Assembly: GCF_022458985.1 (NCBI RefSeq)
Contig: NC_061786.1
Coordinates: forward strand, 2,093,501 to 2,157,500
Source of the DNA: Mugil cephalus
Lineage: Eukaryota; Chordata; Actinopteri; Mugiliformes; Mugilidae
Length of the DNA stretch: 64,000 nt
Direction: 5' to 3'
Positions 42,901 through 54,412 of the stretch are shown here, piece after piece; the first letter of the stretch is position 1, and every line of letters starts with the position of its first letter. A model generated the notes under the pieces. It did not search any database. It saw only the letters and a program-made list of their open reading frames with translations, and was not told the origin of the DNA. The position numbers and the translations under genes were made by a program.

Positions 42901-43366
42901 TATTTTTTCTGGTAGTTTTGGGCAGTCAGCCATCTTCCTCCTGGGAGGCACCTGCAGACAGGACGCCCCCACTGCCATGTACATGCACAGTGGAGACGTG
43001 ATGGTGATGTCAGGACAGAGCCGCCTCCTTTACCACGCTGTCCCACGCATCCTTCCAGCACCTCAGGGACTTGGAGTTTTAGAGATGGAAGGCTGCACCC
43101 TGGCCTCATCCCTGCAGGAAAGCACTGTTGTAGGGCCTGTGTCTGAGGAGGACTGGGCTGTATGCTCCAGGTACATCCAGAGCTCCAGAGTGAATGTGAC
43201 TGTGAGACAGGTGCTGGGACCAGGGCAGAATTTCCCAGAAACACCGTCTTCTCACCAAGGGACTGATACAGACAAGGAAGTCGGGTACCATGAAGAAAGG
43301 GCAGACACAGAGAATGGAAAAAGGAAGAGGGGCGACAGTGACACCGTTGACACAGTTGAGACGTGA
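39927..43366 (+). CDS. alkbh1: ALKBH1, Fe(II)/2-oxoglutarate-dependent nucleic-acid dioxygenase
   Basis: Six exons: 39927-40064, 40284-40392, 40766-40928, 41743-41833, 42550-42743 and 42916-43366. All phases agree and junctions are GT-AG; 1,146 nt, 381 residues (human 389). The start MAKMAAS...[12 protein letters not shown] matches vertebrate ALKBH1. Exon 3 gives [20 protein letters not shown] and exon 4 [19 protein letters not shown]. The AlkB core is intact: iron ligands H216 and D218 (GIHVDES) and H272 (LLYHAVPR), and 2-oxoglutarate-binding arginines R323 and R329 (SRVNVTVRQ). Family knowledge: ALKBH1 demethylates m1A in tRNA, helps form 5-formylcytosine in mitochondrial tRNA-Met, and has reported activity on DNA 6mA. 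The C-terminal tail is acidic with a KRKR patch. It shares a promoter with SLIRP. Confidence 0.97.
41230..41510 (-). mobile_element. Tc1-like remnant in ALKBH1 intron 3
   Basis: AATTCTGGCCCACTCCTCTT and TTTGGGATCATTGTCTTGCC are the reverse complement of a Tc1 transposase (E-E-W-A-R and a N-D-P-K/Q-type motif). Short and eroded, with no ends. Confidence 0.6.
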
Positions 43367-43764
43367 AAGACACCAACCGCTATGATACTGTCTTTTAAGA
43401 AATGATGCTGCTGTGGACATAAAAACTACAATGACTAATTTGGAGATATGTAAAAAAAAAAAAAAAAAAAAAACCCAGAATATTTCAATTTCATTTTGAA
43501 TGGTTGCAGGATCATTCAAGTTTCAGCGAAGCAGGTGCATAAAACACGTCACCACTGTACTGTGAACTCTTGCAAATGGAAACAAGTCTTTGATGACATC
43601 TTTGACTTGTGCAACCCGTGCTACAAATGTCACAGCCCTTTTTACAGTCGCCCAGTTTTAGGACATTAATTGTCGACTGATGAGTAAGTCATTTGGCTTC
43701 ACTCCAAGTGATTCAGTTCCACTGCTGAAATCCAAACTGAGGGAAACTAGTATCACTAAAGACA

Positions 43765-43770
43765 AATAAA
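43765..43770 (+). terminator. alkbh1: ALKBH1 polyadenylation signal
   Basis: AATAAA about 400 bp past the stop codon, followed by AT-rich sequence. It is the first canonical signal after the terminal exon. Confidence 0.75.
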
Positions 43771-44394
43771 AATTATATGAAAAATGTATCAGGATTGTTT
43801 ATTCAAGTCATAAGTTCAGCAGTTAACTAAAGGACGAAAATAATATGCTACTATTGTTATCCTACACTACACTCTTGTAATTGGTAAAGCTAATTTAAGA
43901 GGACTTTGAAGAAAATAAGTGCTAAAAACATGAACTGAATAGTTGATTAAGTAGCTATCTTAACGTGCTTAAAGCATTAACACAACCAGGACAACATTTG
44001 GAACATGATTACATTTGGAAGTGGTCTGGGAGACATCTGACTCTGTCATTGTGGATCACATTAAAAATTGCTGACTCAGCAGGGATGCACAATGGTAATT
44101 TTAACCCCGTTCATTCAAAACTAAAACATAATGACTATTTAGAATGATCGCCAGAAAAAACAAAAAGGCCTTGTTGTATGTCTGTTCATGAATAATGAAA
44201 GACTTCTGAAGTATTCTGATACTATAGCTGTTAACTAACTAACTAACTATATCCAAATGTATTGTATATTTTAAGCTCTGTGCCGGACTCTTAAATAACT
44301 AGCATTAGGCTAAAGATAAATAAATGAATGAATAATAATCGTGTGTTCTTAAAGTGAGAAAGAGTCCGCAAGTCTTGATGCACACAGAATGAGA
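43771..44394. other. Intergenic sequence after ALKBH1
   Basis: AT-rich unique sequence with short TAAC and TAAA repeats. No coding or repeat signal recognised. Confidence 0.5.
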
Positions 44395-45060
44395 AAAGAC
44401 TTTACTGCAAAGTACATTTGTACATACAAGGAATTTGCCTTGGTGTCTGTTGCATAAAAAATATAAAACAAGATAAAATAAAACAAATTGTAACCATACA
44501 CAATCAAATATGCAAAATTCATCATCATCATTTGAGGTCCTGGGAGTTGATGGTGCCCAGGAACTGGAAAGACTCCATAGTGTTGACTGTAGTCACACAG
44601 GGTGATGGGGAGGAGTGAGTTCTTCCTGTAGTCCATAATTATCTCCACTGTCTTGGAGGCATTCAATTCCACATTGTTACAGCACACACACATTGTAACC
44701 ACACGGTCTGTCTCAGTCCTGAAAATGGTCCCATCTCCATCGCAGATAAGCATGATGTGGGTCATGTAATCCGCAAACTTCACAGACTTGTGTTAGGAGG
44801 AGCAGCTGTTGTGTACAGGGAAAAGAGCAGAGGTAAAAGGACACAGGCTTGAGGAGAATCTGTGTTGATGGTGAGATGCGTTTTCCAAATCTCACATGTT
44901 GTCTCATGTCAGAGAAGAAGTCTGGTGATCCACGTGTAGATGGAGTCTAGCAGACTCAGCTAAGAGAATTTATACTGTAACAGTGAAGCAAAGAACGTGT
45001 TGAAGGCAGAGCTGAAATCCAGACATAGGATCCTGGCATCTTTCAATAACAGCCACACTG
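44395..45060 (-). mobile_element. Non-LTR retrotransposon RT remnant
   Basis: Minus-strand translation gives the reverse-transcriptase landmarks in order: ILCLDFSSAFNTF (motif A, near 45,000), KFADYMTHIMLICDGD (motif C, with FADY in place of FADD, near 44,770) and VELNASKTVEIIMDYRKN (near 44,650). This pattern belongs to the fish jockey/L2/CR1-like LINEs. The copy is truncated at both ends and its frame is broken. It borders the U4 array. Confidence 0.8.
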
Positions 45061-45657
45061 TGGTCTCTAAGTGGTTGCGACTGGTGAGTTCATTCCTGGA
45101 TAATCAACGTGACTCAGTGTCTGCAAGGGAAAACTCTAGTCATTGAGTGGAGCTATATGACAATTGGGACATCATCTAGTCATCTGGGAATTGTAGAGCT
45201 AGGTTGAAAAGACAACTATGTTAGTGGTGAATACTTTTCACCAGCATTTTAATGTATCTTGCTCATTGAAAACTTTCCTGGAGACTCATCATGACTCAGG
45301 GTATGCAGGGGGAACCTCTAGTCATTGAGTGGAGCTACTGCACTAACTGAATGTTGGAAGACTACAGCAACATGACTGATGTTGAATAAAATGAAGTATT
45401 TTAATGTATCTTGCTCATTCTATGGAAGACAGAGATTTCTTCCTCTTCAATGTGTATTTGGATCATCGGTGATCTGACTCCATTCCAGTGGCTGTATTTA
45501 AGTTTGGTCCAGGGTTCTCCCTTTTCTAGGAACTCTACTCTGGTGAATAACCAAATCAAATAAAAATAGCATAACTGCCAAAAAATCAAACAAGAAAAGC
45601 CCCATCTCAAACAGCAACCAATGCAGTATTGATTAGTTATCATTGATACAACTCATA

Positions 45658-45801
45658 CAGCCTCCTTGGAGACTAGCAAAAATTGCCATAGCTAACTATA
45701 TTTCACGTCATCAAGGCAGGGTATTGGGTTAAGTTTTCAACCAGCAATAATCACGTCTCAGTATAACTTCATGGACTATGAAATTGCCTCTGTGCAAGGA
45801 T
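45658..45801 (-). ncRNA. Divergent U4 snRNA, copy 1 (class A)
   Basis: U4 pairs with U6 and carries it into the spliceosome as the U4/U6.U5 tri-snRNP. Read on the minus strand, the 144 nt align to human U4 (from memory) end to end with no gaps, about 78% identical. Parts in order: 5' AUCCUUGCACAGAGGC (U6 stem II); a 5' stem-loop with kink-turn GA...GA pairs around loop UUAUA; AUUGCUGGUUGAAAAC (U6 stem I); AACCCAAUACCCCGCC; a central stem-loop; Sm site AAUUUUUG; and a terminal stem AGUCUC/GAGGCU. There is no run of T after the 3' end and no TATA at -25, which suggests RNA polymerase II. As the edge copy it has two extra changes (AGUUAGC in the central stem and CCCUGCC). Class A means the loop is UUAUA and the upstream text has TCTCGGG. 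Confidence 0.92.
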
Positions 45802-45975
45802 GCTGCCAGACTGTAGCAGTTTAATCTGCACAAGTCCAAACACTAACCGCACACATGGTACACTCCTCCGATCTTACTTTCATGATAATGACTTGGTGAC
45901 GGTCCGTGTGATTGGATGGTTCAAATAGGCCCCGCCTTTTCAGTATTCTGGGCACCACACCTCTTTTCTCGGGAA
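45802..45975 (-). promoter_or_regulatory. Putative U4 promoter of each unit (shown for copy 1)
   Basis: Upstream of the gene (higher coordinates), and repeated in every unit, are: a CCAAT box (complement of ATTGG near 45,911, about -110), a GC box GGCGGGGCC (45,928-45,936, about -130) and GTGCCCAGAATACTG (45,941-45,955), which resembles the SPH/ZNF143 site of snRNA enhancers. A proximal sequence element should lie near -55, in the GTGCGGTTAGTGTTTGG region, but I cannot assign it with confidence. No clear 3' box was found. Confidence 0.45.
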
Positions 45976-46518
45976 AATCATTTTGAATGAAAAATCAACA
46001 ACAGATCAAGACAGTTGGGTGTGGGTGCTTTGCAGGCTACTGGTTTGAGCGCTGGATATGACATCCGGGACATCACGTAGTCGTCCGGAAGTTGTACAGC
46101 TAGCTTGAAAAGTCAACTATGTTAGTGGTGAAAACTTTCCTGGAGACTCATCATGACTCAGGGTATGCAGGGGAACCTCTAGTCATTGAGTGGAGCTACT
46201 GCACTAACTGAATGTTGGAAGACTACAGCAACATGACTGATGTTGAATAAAATGAAGTATTTTAATGTATCTTGCTCATTCTATGGAAGACAGAGATTTC
46301 CTCCTCTTCAATGTGTATTTGGATCATCAGTGATCTGACTCCATTCCAGTGGCTGTATTTAAGTTTGGTCCAGGGTTCTCCCTTTTCTAGGAACTCTACT
46401 CTGGTGAATAACCAAGTCAAATAAAAATAGCATAACTGCCAAGAAATCAAACAAGAAAAGCCCCATCTCAAACAGCAACCAATACGGTATTGATCCATTA
46501 TCATTGATACAAGTCATA

Positions 46519-46662
46519 CAGCCTCCTTGGAGACTAGCAAAAATTGCCATAGCTGACTATATTTCACGTCATCAAGGCGGGGTATTGGGTTAAGTTTTCA
46601 ACCAGCAATAATCACGTCTCAGTATAACTTCATGGACTATGAAATTGCCTCTGTGCAAGGAT
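46519..46662 (-). ncRNA. Divergent U4 snRNA, copy 2 (class A)
   Basis: Full 144 nt with intact Sm site, kink-turn and U6-pairing segments; loop UUAUA; upstream TCTCGGG. 861 bp from copy 1. Confidence 0.92.
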
Positions 46663-47380
46663 GCTGCTAGACTGTAGCAGTTTAATCTGCACAAGTCCAA
46701 ACACTAACCGCACACATGGTACACTCCTCCGATCTTACTTTCATGATAATGACTTGGTGACGGTCCGTGTGATTGGATGGTTCAAATAGGCCCCGCCTTT
46801 TCAGTATTCTGGGCACCACACCTCTTTTCTCGGGAAAATCATTTTGAATGAAAAATCAACAACAGATCAAGACAGTTGGGTGTGGGTGCTTTGCAGGCTA
46901 CTGGTTTGAGCGCTGGATATGACATCCGGGACATCACGTAGTCGTCCGGAAGTTGTACAGCTAGCTTGAAAAGTCAACTATGTTAGTGGTGAAAACTTTC
47001 CTGGAGACTCATCATGACTCAGGGTATGCAGGGGGAACCTCTAGTCATTGAGTGGAGCTACTGCACTAACTGAATGTTGGAAGACTACAGCAACATGACT
47101 GATGTTGAATAAAATGAAGTATTTTAATGTATCTTGCTCATTCTATGGAAGACAGAGATTTCCTCCTCTTCAATGTGTATTTGGATCATCGGTGATCTGA
47201 TTCCATTCCAGTGGCTGTATTTAAGTTTGGTCCAGGGTTCTCCCTTTTCTAGGAACTCTACTCTGGTGAATAACCAAGTCAAATAAAAATAGCATAACTG
47301 CCAAGAAATCAAACAAGAAAAGCCCCATCTCAAACAGCAACCAATACGGTATTGATCCATTATCATTGATACAAGTCATA

Positions 47381-47524
47381 CAGCCTCCTTGGAGACTAGC
47401 AAAAATTGCCATAGCTGACTATATTTCACGTCATCAAGGCGGGGTATTGGGTTAAGTTTTCAACCAGCAATAATCACGTCTCAGCAAAACTTCATGGACT
47501 ATGAAATTGCCTCTGTGCAAGGAT
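47381..47524 (-). ncRNA. Divergent U4 snRNA, copy 3 (class B)
   Basis: Full 144 nt. Class B: the 5' stem-loop has loop UUUUG in place of UUAUA, and the upstream text reads TCTAGGG. All other functional elements match copy 2. Confidence 0.92.
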
Positions 47525-48241
47525 GCTGCTAGACTGTAGCAGTTTAATCTGCACAAGTCCAAACACTAACCGCACACATGGTACACTCCTCCGATCTTAC
47601 TTTCATGATAATGACTTGGTGACGGTCCGTGTGATTGGATGGTTCAAATAGGCCCCGCCTTTTCAGTATTCTGGGCACCACACCTCTTTTCTAGGGAAAA
47701 TCATTTTGAATGAAAAATCAACAACAGATCAAGACAGTTGGGTGTGGGTGCTTTGCAGGCTACTGGTTTGAGCGCTGGATATGACATCGGGACATCACGT
47801 AGTCGTCCGGAAGTTGTACAGCTAGGTTGAAAAGTCAACTATGTTAGTGGTGAAAACTTTCCTGGAGACTCATCATGACTCAGGGTATGCAGGGGGAACC
47901 TCTAGTCATTGAGTGGAGCTACTGCACTAACTGAATGTTGGAAGACTACAGCAACATGACTGATGTTGAATAAAATGAAGTATTTTAATGTATCTTGCTC
48001 ATTCTATGGAAGAAGGAGATTTCCTCCTCTTCAATGTGTATTTGGATCATCGGTGATCTGATTCCATTCCAGTGGCTGTATTTAAGTTTGGTCCAGGATT
48101 CTCCCTTTTCTAGGAACTCTACTCTGGTGAATAACCAAGTCAAATAAAAATAGCATAACTGCCAAGAAATCAAACAAGAAAAGCCCCATCTCAAACAGCA
48201 ACCAATGCGGTATTGATCATTTATCATTGATACAACTCATA

Positions 48242-48385
48242 CAGCCTCCTTGGAGACTAGCAAAAATTGCCATAGCTGACTATATTTCACGTCATCAAGG
48301 CGGGGTATTGGGTTAAGTTTTCAACCAGCAATAATCACGTCTCAGTATAACTTCATGGACTATGAAATTGCCTCTGTGCAAGGAT
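48242..48385 (-). ncRNA. Divergent U4 snRNA, copy 4 (class A)
   Basis: Full 144 nt, loop UUAUA, upstream TCTCGGG. No change in Sm site or stems. Confidence 0.92.
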
Positions 48386-49103
48386 GCTGCCAGACTGTAG
48401 CAGTTTAATCTGCACAAGTCCAAACACTAACCGCACACATGGTACACTCCTCCGATCTTACTTTCATGATAATGACTTGGTGACGGTCCGTGTGATTGGA
48501 TGGTTCAAATAGGCCCCGCCTTTTCAGTATTCTGGGCACCACACCTCTTTTCTCGGGAAAATCATTTTGAATGAAAAATCAACAACAGATCAAGACAGTT
48601 GGGTGTGGGTGCTTTGCAGGCTACTGGTTTGAGCGCTGGATATGACATCCGGGACATCACGTAGTTGTCCGGAAGTTGTACAGCTAGCTTGAAAAGTCAA
48701 CTATGTTAGTGGTGAAAACTTTCCTGGAGACTCATCATGACTCAGGGTATGCAGGGGGAACCTCTAGTCATTGAGTGGAGCTACTGCACTAACTGAATGT
48801 TGGAAGACTACAGCAACATGACTGATGTTGAATAAAATGAAGTATTTTAATGTATCTTGCTCATTCTATGGAAGACAGAGATTTCCTCCTCTTCAATGTG
48901 TATTTGGATCATCAGTGATCTGACTCCATTCCAGTGGCTGTATTTAAGTTTGGTCCAGGGTTCTCCCTTTTCTAGGAACTCTACTCTGGTGAATAACCAA
49001 GTCAAATAAAAATAGCATAACTGCCAAGAAATCAAACAAGAAAAGCCCCATCTCAAACAGCAACCAATACGGTATTGATCCATTATCATTGATACAAGTC
49101 ATA

Positions 49104-49246
49104 CAGCCTCCTTGGAGACTAGCAAAAATTGCCATAGCTGACTATATTTCACGTCATCAAGGCGGGGTATTGGGTTAAGTTTTCAACCAGCAATAATCAC
49201 GTCTCAGCAAACTTCATGGACTATGAAATTGCCTCTGTGCAAGGAT
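49104..49246 (-). ncRNA. Divergent U4 snRNA, copy 5 (class B, 143 nt)
   Basis: Class B with one base fewer in the 5' loop (UUUG in place of UUUUG); everything else intact. The stem and kink-turn bases are unaffected. Confidence 0.9.
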
Positions 49247-49964
49247 GCTGCTAGACTGTAGCAGTTTAATCTGCACAAGTCCAAACACTAACCGCACACA
49301 TGGTACACTCCTCCGATCTTACTTTCATGATAATGACTTGGTGACGGTCCGTGTGATTGGATGGTTCAAATAGGCCCCGCCTTTTCAGTATTCTGGGCAC
49401 CACACCTCTTTTCTAGGGAAAATCATTTTGAATGAAAAATCAACAACAGATCAAGACAGTTGGGTCTGGGTGCTTTGCAGGCTACTGGTTTGAGCGCTGG
49501 ATATGACATCCGGGACATCACGTAGTCGTCCGGAAGTTGTACAGCTAGGTTGAAAAGTCAACTATGTTAGTGGTGAAAACTTTCCTGGAGACTCATCATG
49601 ACTTGGGGTATGCAGGGGGAACCTCTAGTCATTGAGTGGAGCTACTGCACTAACTGAATGTTGGAAGACTACAGCAACATGACTGATGTTGAATAAAATG
49701 AAGTATTTTAATGTATCTTGCTCATTCTATGGAAGACAGAGATTTCCTCCTCTTCAATGTGTATTTGGATCATCGGTGATCTGACTCCATTCCAGTGGCT
49801 GTATTTAAGTTTGGTCCAGGGTTCTCACTTTTCTAGGAACACTACTCTGGTGAATAACCAAGTCAAATAAAAATAGCATAACTGCCAAGAAATCAAACAA
49901 GAAAAGCCCCATCTCAAACAGCAACCAATGCGGTATTGATCATTTATCATTGATACAAGTCATA

Positions 49965-50108
49965 CAACCTCCTTGGAGACTAGCAAAAATTGCCATAGCT
50001 GACTATATTTCACGTCATCAAGGCGGGGTATTGGGTTAAGTTTTCAACCAGCAATAATCATGTCTCAGCAAAACTTCATGGACTATGAAATTGCCTCTGT
50101 GCAAGGAT
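49965..50108 (-). ncRNA. Divergent U4 snRNA, copy 6 (class B, subtype with 3' change)
   Basis: 144 nt, loop UUUUG. Two further changes are shared with copies 7 and 11: the RNA ends GGAGGUUG in place of GGAGGCUG, turning a G-C pair of the terminal stem into G-U, and the 5' stem reads GACAUG for GACGUG. Confidence 0.9.
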
Positions 50109-50825
50109 GCTGCTAGACTGTAGCAGTTTAATCTGCACAAGTCCAAACACTAACCGCACACATGGTACACTCCTCCGATCTTACTTTCATGATAATGACT
50201 TGGTGACGGTCCGTGTGATTGGATGGTTCAAATAGGCCCCGCCTTTTCAGTATTCTGGGCACCACACCTCTTTTCTAGGGAAAATCATTTTGAATGAAAA
50301 ATCAACAACAGATCAAGACAGTTGGGTCTGGGTGCTTTGCAGGCTACTGGTTGGAGCGCTGGATATGACATCCGGGACATCACGTAGTCGTCCAGAAGTT
50401 GTACAGCTAGGTTGAAAAGTCAACTATGTTAGTGGTGAAAACTTTCCTGGAGACTCATCATGACTCGGGGTATGCAGGGGGAACCTCTAGTCATTGAGTG
50501 GAGCTACTGCACTAACTGAATGTTGGAAGACTACAGCAACATGACTGATGTTGAATAAAATGAAGTATTTTAATGTATCTTGCTCATTCTATGGAAGACA
50601 GAGATTTCCTCCTCTTCAATGTGTATTTGGATCATCGGTGATCTGACTCCATTCCAGTGGCTGTATTTAAGTTTGGTCCAGGATTCTCCCTTTTCTAGGA
50701 ACACTACTCTGGTGAATAACCAAGTCAAATAAAAATAGCATAACTGCCAAGAAATCAAACAAGAAAAGCCCCATCTCAAACAGCAACCAATGCGGTATTG
50801 ATCATTATCATTGATACAAGTCATA

Positions 50826-50969
50826 CAACCTCCTTGGAGACTAGCAAAAATTGCCATAGCTGACTATATTTCACGTCATCAAGGCGGGGTATTGGGTTAA
50901 GTTTTCAACCAGCAATAATCATGTCTCAGCAAAACTTCATGGACTATGAAATTGCCTCTGTGCAAGGAT
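50826..50969 (-). ncRNA. Divergent U4 snRNA, copy 7 (class B, subtype with 3' change)
   Basis: 144 nt with the same two subtype changes as copy 6. The base before the 5' flank is altered: upstream reads CTGCAG where others read CTAGCAG or CTGGCAG. Confidence 0.9.
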
Positions 50970-51685
50970 GCTGCAGACTGTAGCAGTTTAATCTGCACAA
51001 GTCCAAACACTAACCGCACACATGGTACACTCCTCCGATCTTACTTTCATGATAATGACTTGGTGACGGTCCGTGTGATTGGATGGTTCAAATAGGCCCC
51101 GCCTTTTCAGTATTCTGAGCACCACACCTCTTTTCTAGGGAAAATCATTTTGAATGAAAAATCAACAACAGATCAAGACAGTTGGGTGTGGGTGCTTTGC
51201 AGGCTACTGGTTTGAGCGCTGGATATGACATCCGGGACATCACGTAGTCGTCCGGAAGTTGTACAGCTAGGTTGAAAAGTCAACTATGTTAGTGGTGAAA
51301 ACTTTCCTGGAGACTCATCATGACTCAGGGTATGCAGGGGAACCTCTAGTCATTGAGTGGAGCTACTGCACTAACTGAATGTTGGAAGACTACAGCAACA
51401 TGACTGATGTTGAATAAAATGAAGTATTTGAATGTATCTTGCTCATTCTATGGAAGACAGAGATTTCCTCCTCTTCAATGTGTATTTGGATCATCGGTGA
51501 TCTGACTCCATTCCAGTGGCTGTATTTAAGTTTGGTCCAGGGTTCTCCCTTTTCTAGGAACTCTACTCTGGTGAATAACCAAATCAAATAAAAATAGCAT
51601 AACTGCCAAGAAATCAAACAAGAAAAGCCCCATCTCAAACAGCAACCAATGCGGTATTGATCATTTATCATTGATACAAGTCATA

Positions 51686-51829
51686 CAGCCTCCTTGGAGA
51701 CTAGCAAAAATTGCCATAGCTGACTATATTTCACGTCATCAAGGCGGGGTATTGGGTTAAGTTTTCAACCAGCAATAATCACGTCTCAGTATAACTTCAT
51801 GGACTATGAAATTGCCTCTGTGCAAGGAT
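51686..51829 (-). ncRNA. Divergent U4 snRNA, copy 8 (class A)
   Basis: 144 nt, loop UUAUA, upstream TCTCGGG; all elements intact. Confidence 0.92.
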
Positions 51830-52547
51830 GCTGCTAGACTGTAGCAGTTTAATCTGCACAAGTCCAAACACTAACCGCACACATGGTACACTCCTCCGAT
51901 CTTACTTTCATGATAATGACTTGGTGACGGTCCGTGTGATTGGATGGTTCAAATAGGCCCCGCCTTTTCAGTATTCTGGGCACCACACCTCTTTTCTCGG
52001 GAAAATCATTTTGAATGAAAAATCAACAACAGATCAAGACAGTTGGGTGTGGGTGCTTTGCAGGCTACTGGTTTGAGCGCTGGATATGACATCCGGGACA
52101 TCACGTAGTCGTCCGGAAGTTGTACAGCTAGGTTGAAAAGTCAACTATGTTAGTAGTGAAAACTTTCCTGGAGACTCATCATGACTTGGGGTATGCAGGG
52201 GGAACCTCTAGTCATTGAGTGGAGCTACTGCACTAACTGAATGTTGGAAGACTACAGCAACATGACTGATGTTGAATAAAATGAAGTATTTTAATGTATC
52301 TTGCTCATTCTATGGAAGACAGAGATTTCCTCCTCTTCAATGTGTATTTGGATCATCGGTGATCTGACTCCATTCCAGTGGCTGTATTTAAGTTTGGTCC
52401 AGGGTTCTCCCTTTTCTAGGAACTCTACTCTGGTGAATAACCAAGTCAAATAAAAATAGCATAACTGCCAAGAAATCAAACAAGAAAAGCCCCATCTCAA
52501 ACAGCAACCAATGCGGTATTGATTAGTTATCATTGATACAAGTCATA

Positions 52548-52691
52548 CAGCCTCCTTGGAGACTAGCAAAAATTGCCATAGCTGACTATATTTCACGTCA
52601 TCAAGGCGGGGTATTGGGTTAAGTTTTCAACCAGCAATAATCACGTCTCAGCAAAACTTCATGGACTATGAAATTGCCTCTGTGCAAGGAT
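52548..52691 (-). ncRNA. Divergent U4 snRNA, copy 9 (class B)
   Basis: 144 nt, loop UUUUG, upstream TCTAGGG; all elements intact. Confidence 0.92.
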
Positions 52692-53408
52692 GCTGCCAGA
52701 CTGTAGCAGTTTAATCTGCACAAGTCCAAACACTAACCGCACACATGGTACACTCCTCCGATCTTACTTTCATGATAATGACTTGGTGACGGTCCGTGTG
52801 ATTGGATGGTTCAAATAGGCCCCGCCTTTTCAGTATTCTGGGCACCACACCTCTTTTCTAGGGAAAATCATTTTGAATGAAAAATCAACAACAGATCAAG
52901 ACAGTTGGGTCTGGGTGCTTTGCAGGCTACTGGTTTGAGCGCTGGATATGACATCCGGGACATCACGTAGTCGTCCGGAAGTTGTACAGCTAGGTTGAAA
53001 AGTCAACTATGTTAGTGGTGAAAACTTTCCTGGAGACTCATCATGACTCAGGGTATGCAGGGGGAACCTCTAGTCATTGAGTGGAGCTACTGCACTAACT
53101 GAATGTTGGAAGACTACAGCAACATGACTGATGTTGAATAAAATGAAGTATTTTAATGTATCTTGCTCATTCTATGGAAGACAGAGATTTCCTCCTCTTC
53201 AATGTGTATTTGGATCATCGGTGATCTGACTCCATTTCAGTGCTGTATTTAAGTTTGGTCCAGGGTTCTCCCTTTTCTAGGAACTCTACTCTGGTGAATA
53301 ACCAAGTCAAATAAAAATAGCATAACTGCCAAGAAATCAAACAAGAAAAGCCCCATCTCAAACAGCAACCAATGCGGTATTGATCATTTATCATTGATAC
53401 AAGTCATA

Positions 53409-53552
53409 CAGCCTCCTTGGAGACTAGCAAAAATTGCCATAGCTGACTATATTTCACGTCATCAAGGCGGGGTATTGGGTTAAGTTTTCAACCAGCAATA
53501 ATCACGTCTCAGCAAAACTTCATGGACTATGAAATTGCCTCTGTGCAAGGAT
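53409..53552 (-). ncRNA. Divergent U4 snRNA, copy 10 (class B)
   Basis: 144 nt, loop UUUUG, upstream TCTAGGG; all elements intact. Confidence 0.92.
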
Positions 53553-54268
53553 GCTGCTAGACTGTAGCAGTTTAATCTGCACAAGTCCAAACACTAACCG
53601 CACACATGGTACACTCCTCCGATCTTACTTTCATGATAATGACTTGGTGACGGTCCGTGTGATTGGATGGTTCAAATAGGCCCCGCCTTTTCAGTATTCT
53701 GGGCACCACACCTCTTTTCTAGGGAAAATCATTTTGAATGAAAAATCAACAACAGATCAAGACAGTTGGGTGTGGGTGCTTTGCAGGCTACTGGTTTGAG
53801 CGCTGGATATGACATCCGGGACATCACGTAGTCGTCCGGAAGTTGTACAGCTAGGTTGAAAAGTCAACTATGTTAGTGGTGAAAACTTTCCTGGAGACTC
53901 ATCATGACTCAGGGTATGCAGGGGGAACCTCTAGTCATTGAGTGGAGCTACTGCACTAACTGAATGTTGGAAGACTACAGCAACATGACTGATGTTGAAT
54001 AAAATGAAGTATTTTAATGTATCTTGCTCATTCTATGGAAGACAGAGATTTCCTCCTCTTCAATGTGTATTTGGATCATGGGTAATCCGATTCCATTCCA
54101 GTGGCTATCTTAGTTTGGTCCAGGATTCTCCCTTTTCTAAGAACTCTACTCTGGTGAATAACCAAGTCAAATAAAAATAGCATAACTGCCAAGAAATCAA
54201 ACAAGAAAAGCCCCATCTCAAACAGCAACCAATGCGGTATTGATCATTTATCATTGATACAAGTCATA

Positions 54269-54412
54269 CAACCTCCTTGGAGACTAGCAAAAATTGCCAT
54301 AGCTGACTATATTTCACGTCATCAAGGCGGGGTATTGGGTTAAGTTTTCAACCAGCAATAATCATGTCTCAGCAAAACTTCATGGACTATGATATTGCCT
54401 CTGTGCAAGGAT
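54269..54412 (-). ncRNA. Divergent U4 snRNA, copy 11 (class B, subtype with 3' change)
   Basis: 144 nt with the two subtype changes of copies 6 and 7 plus AAUAUC for AAUUUC at the base of the 5' stem-loop. The spacer below this copy (54,080-54,115) is also more diverged than in other units. Confidence 0.88.

Noticed and set aside
45658-45801. U4atac (minor spliceosome) identity for the array RNA
   Set aside because: U4atac as I remember it has a different 5' end and central region. The text here follows major U4 base by base with no gaps.
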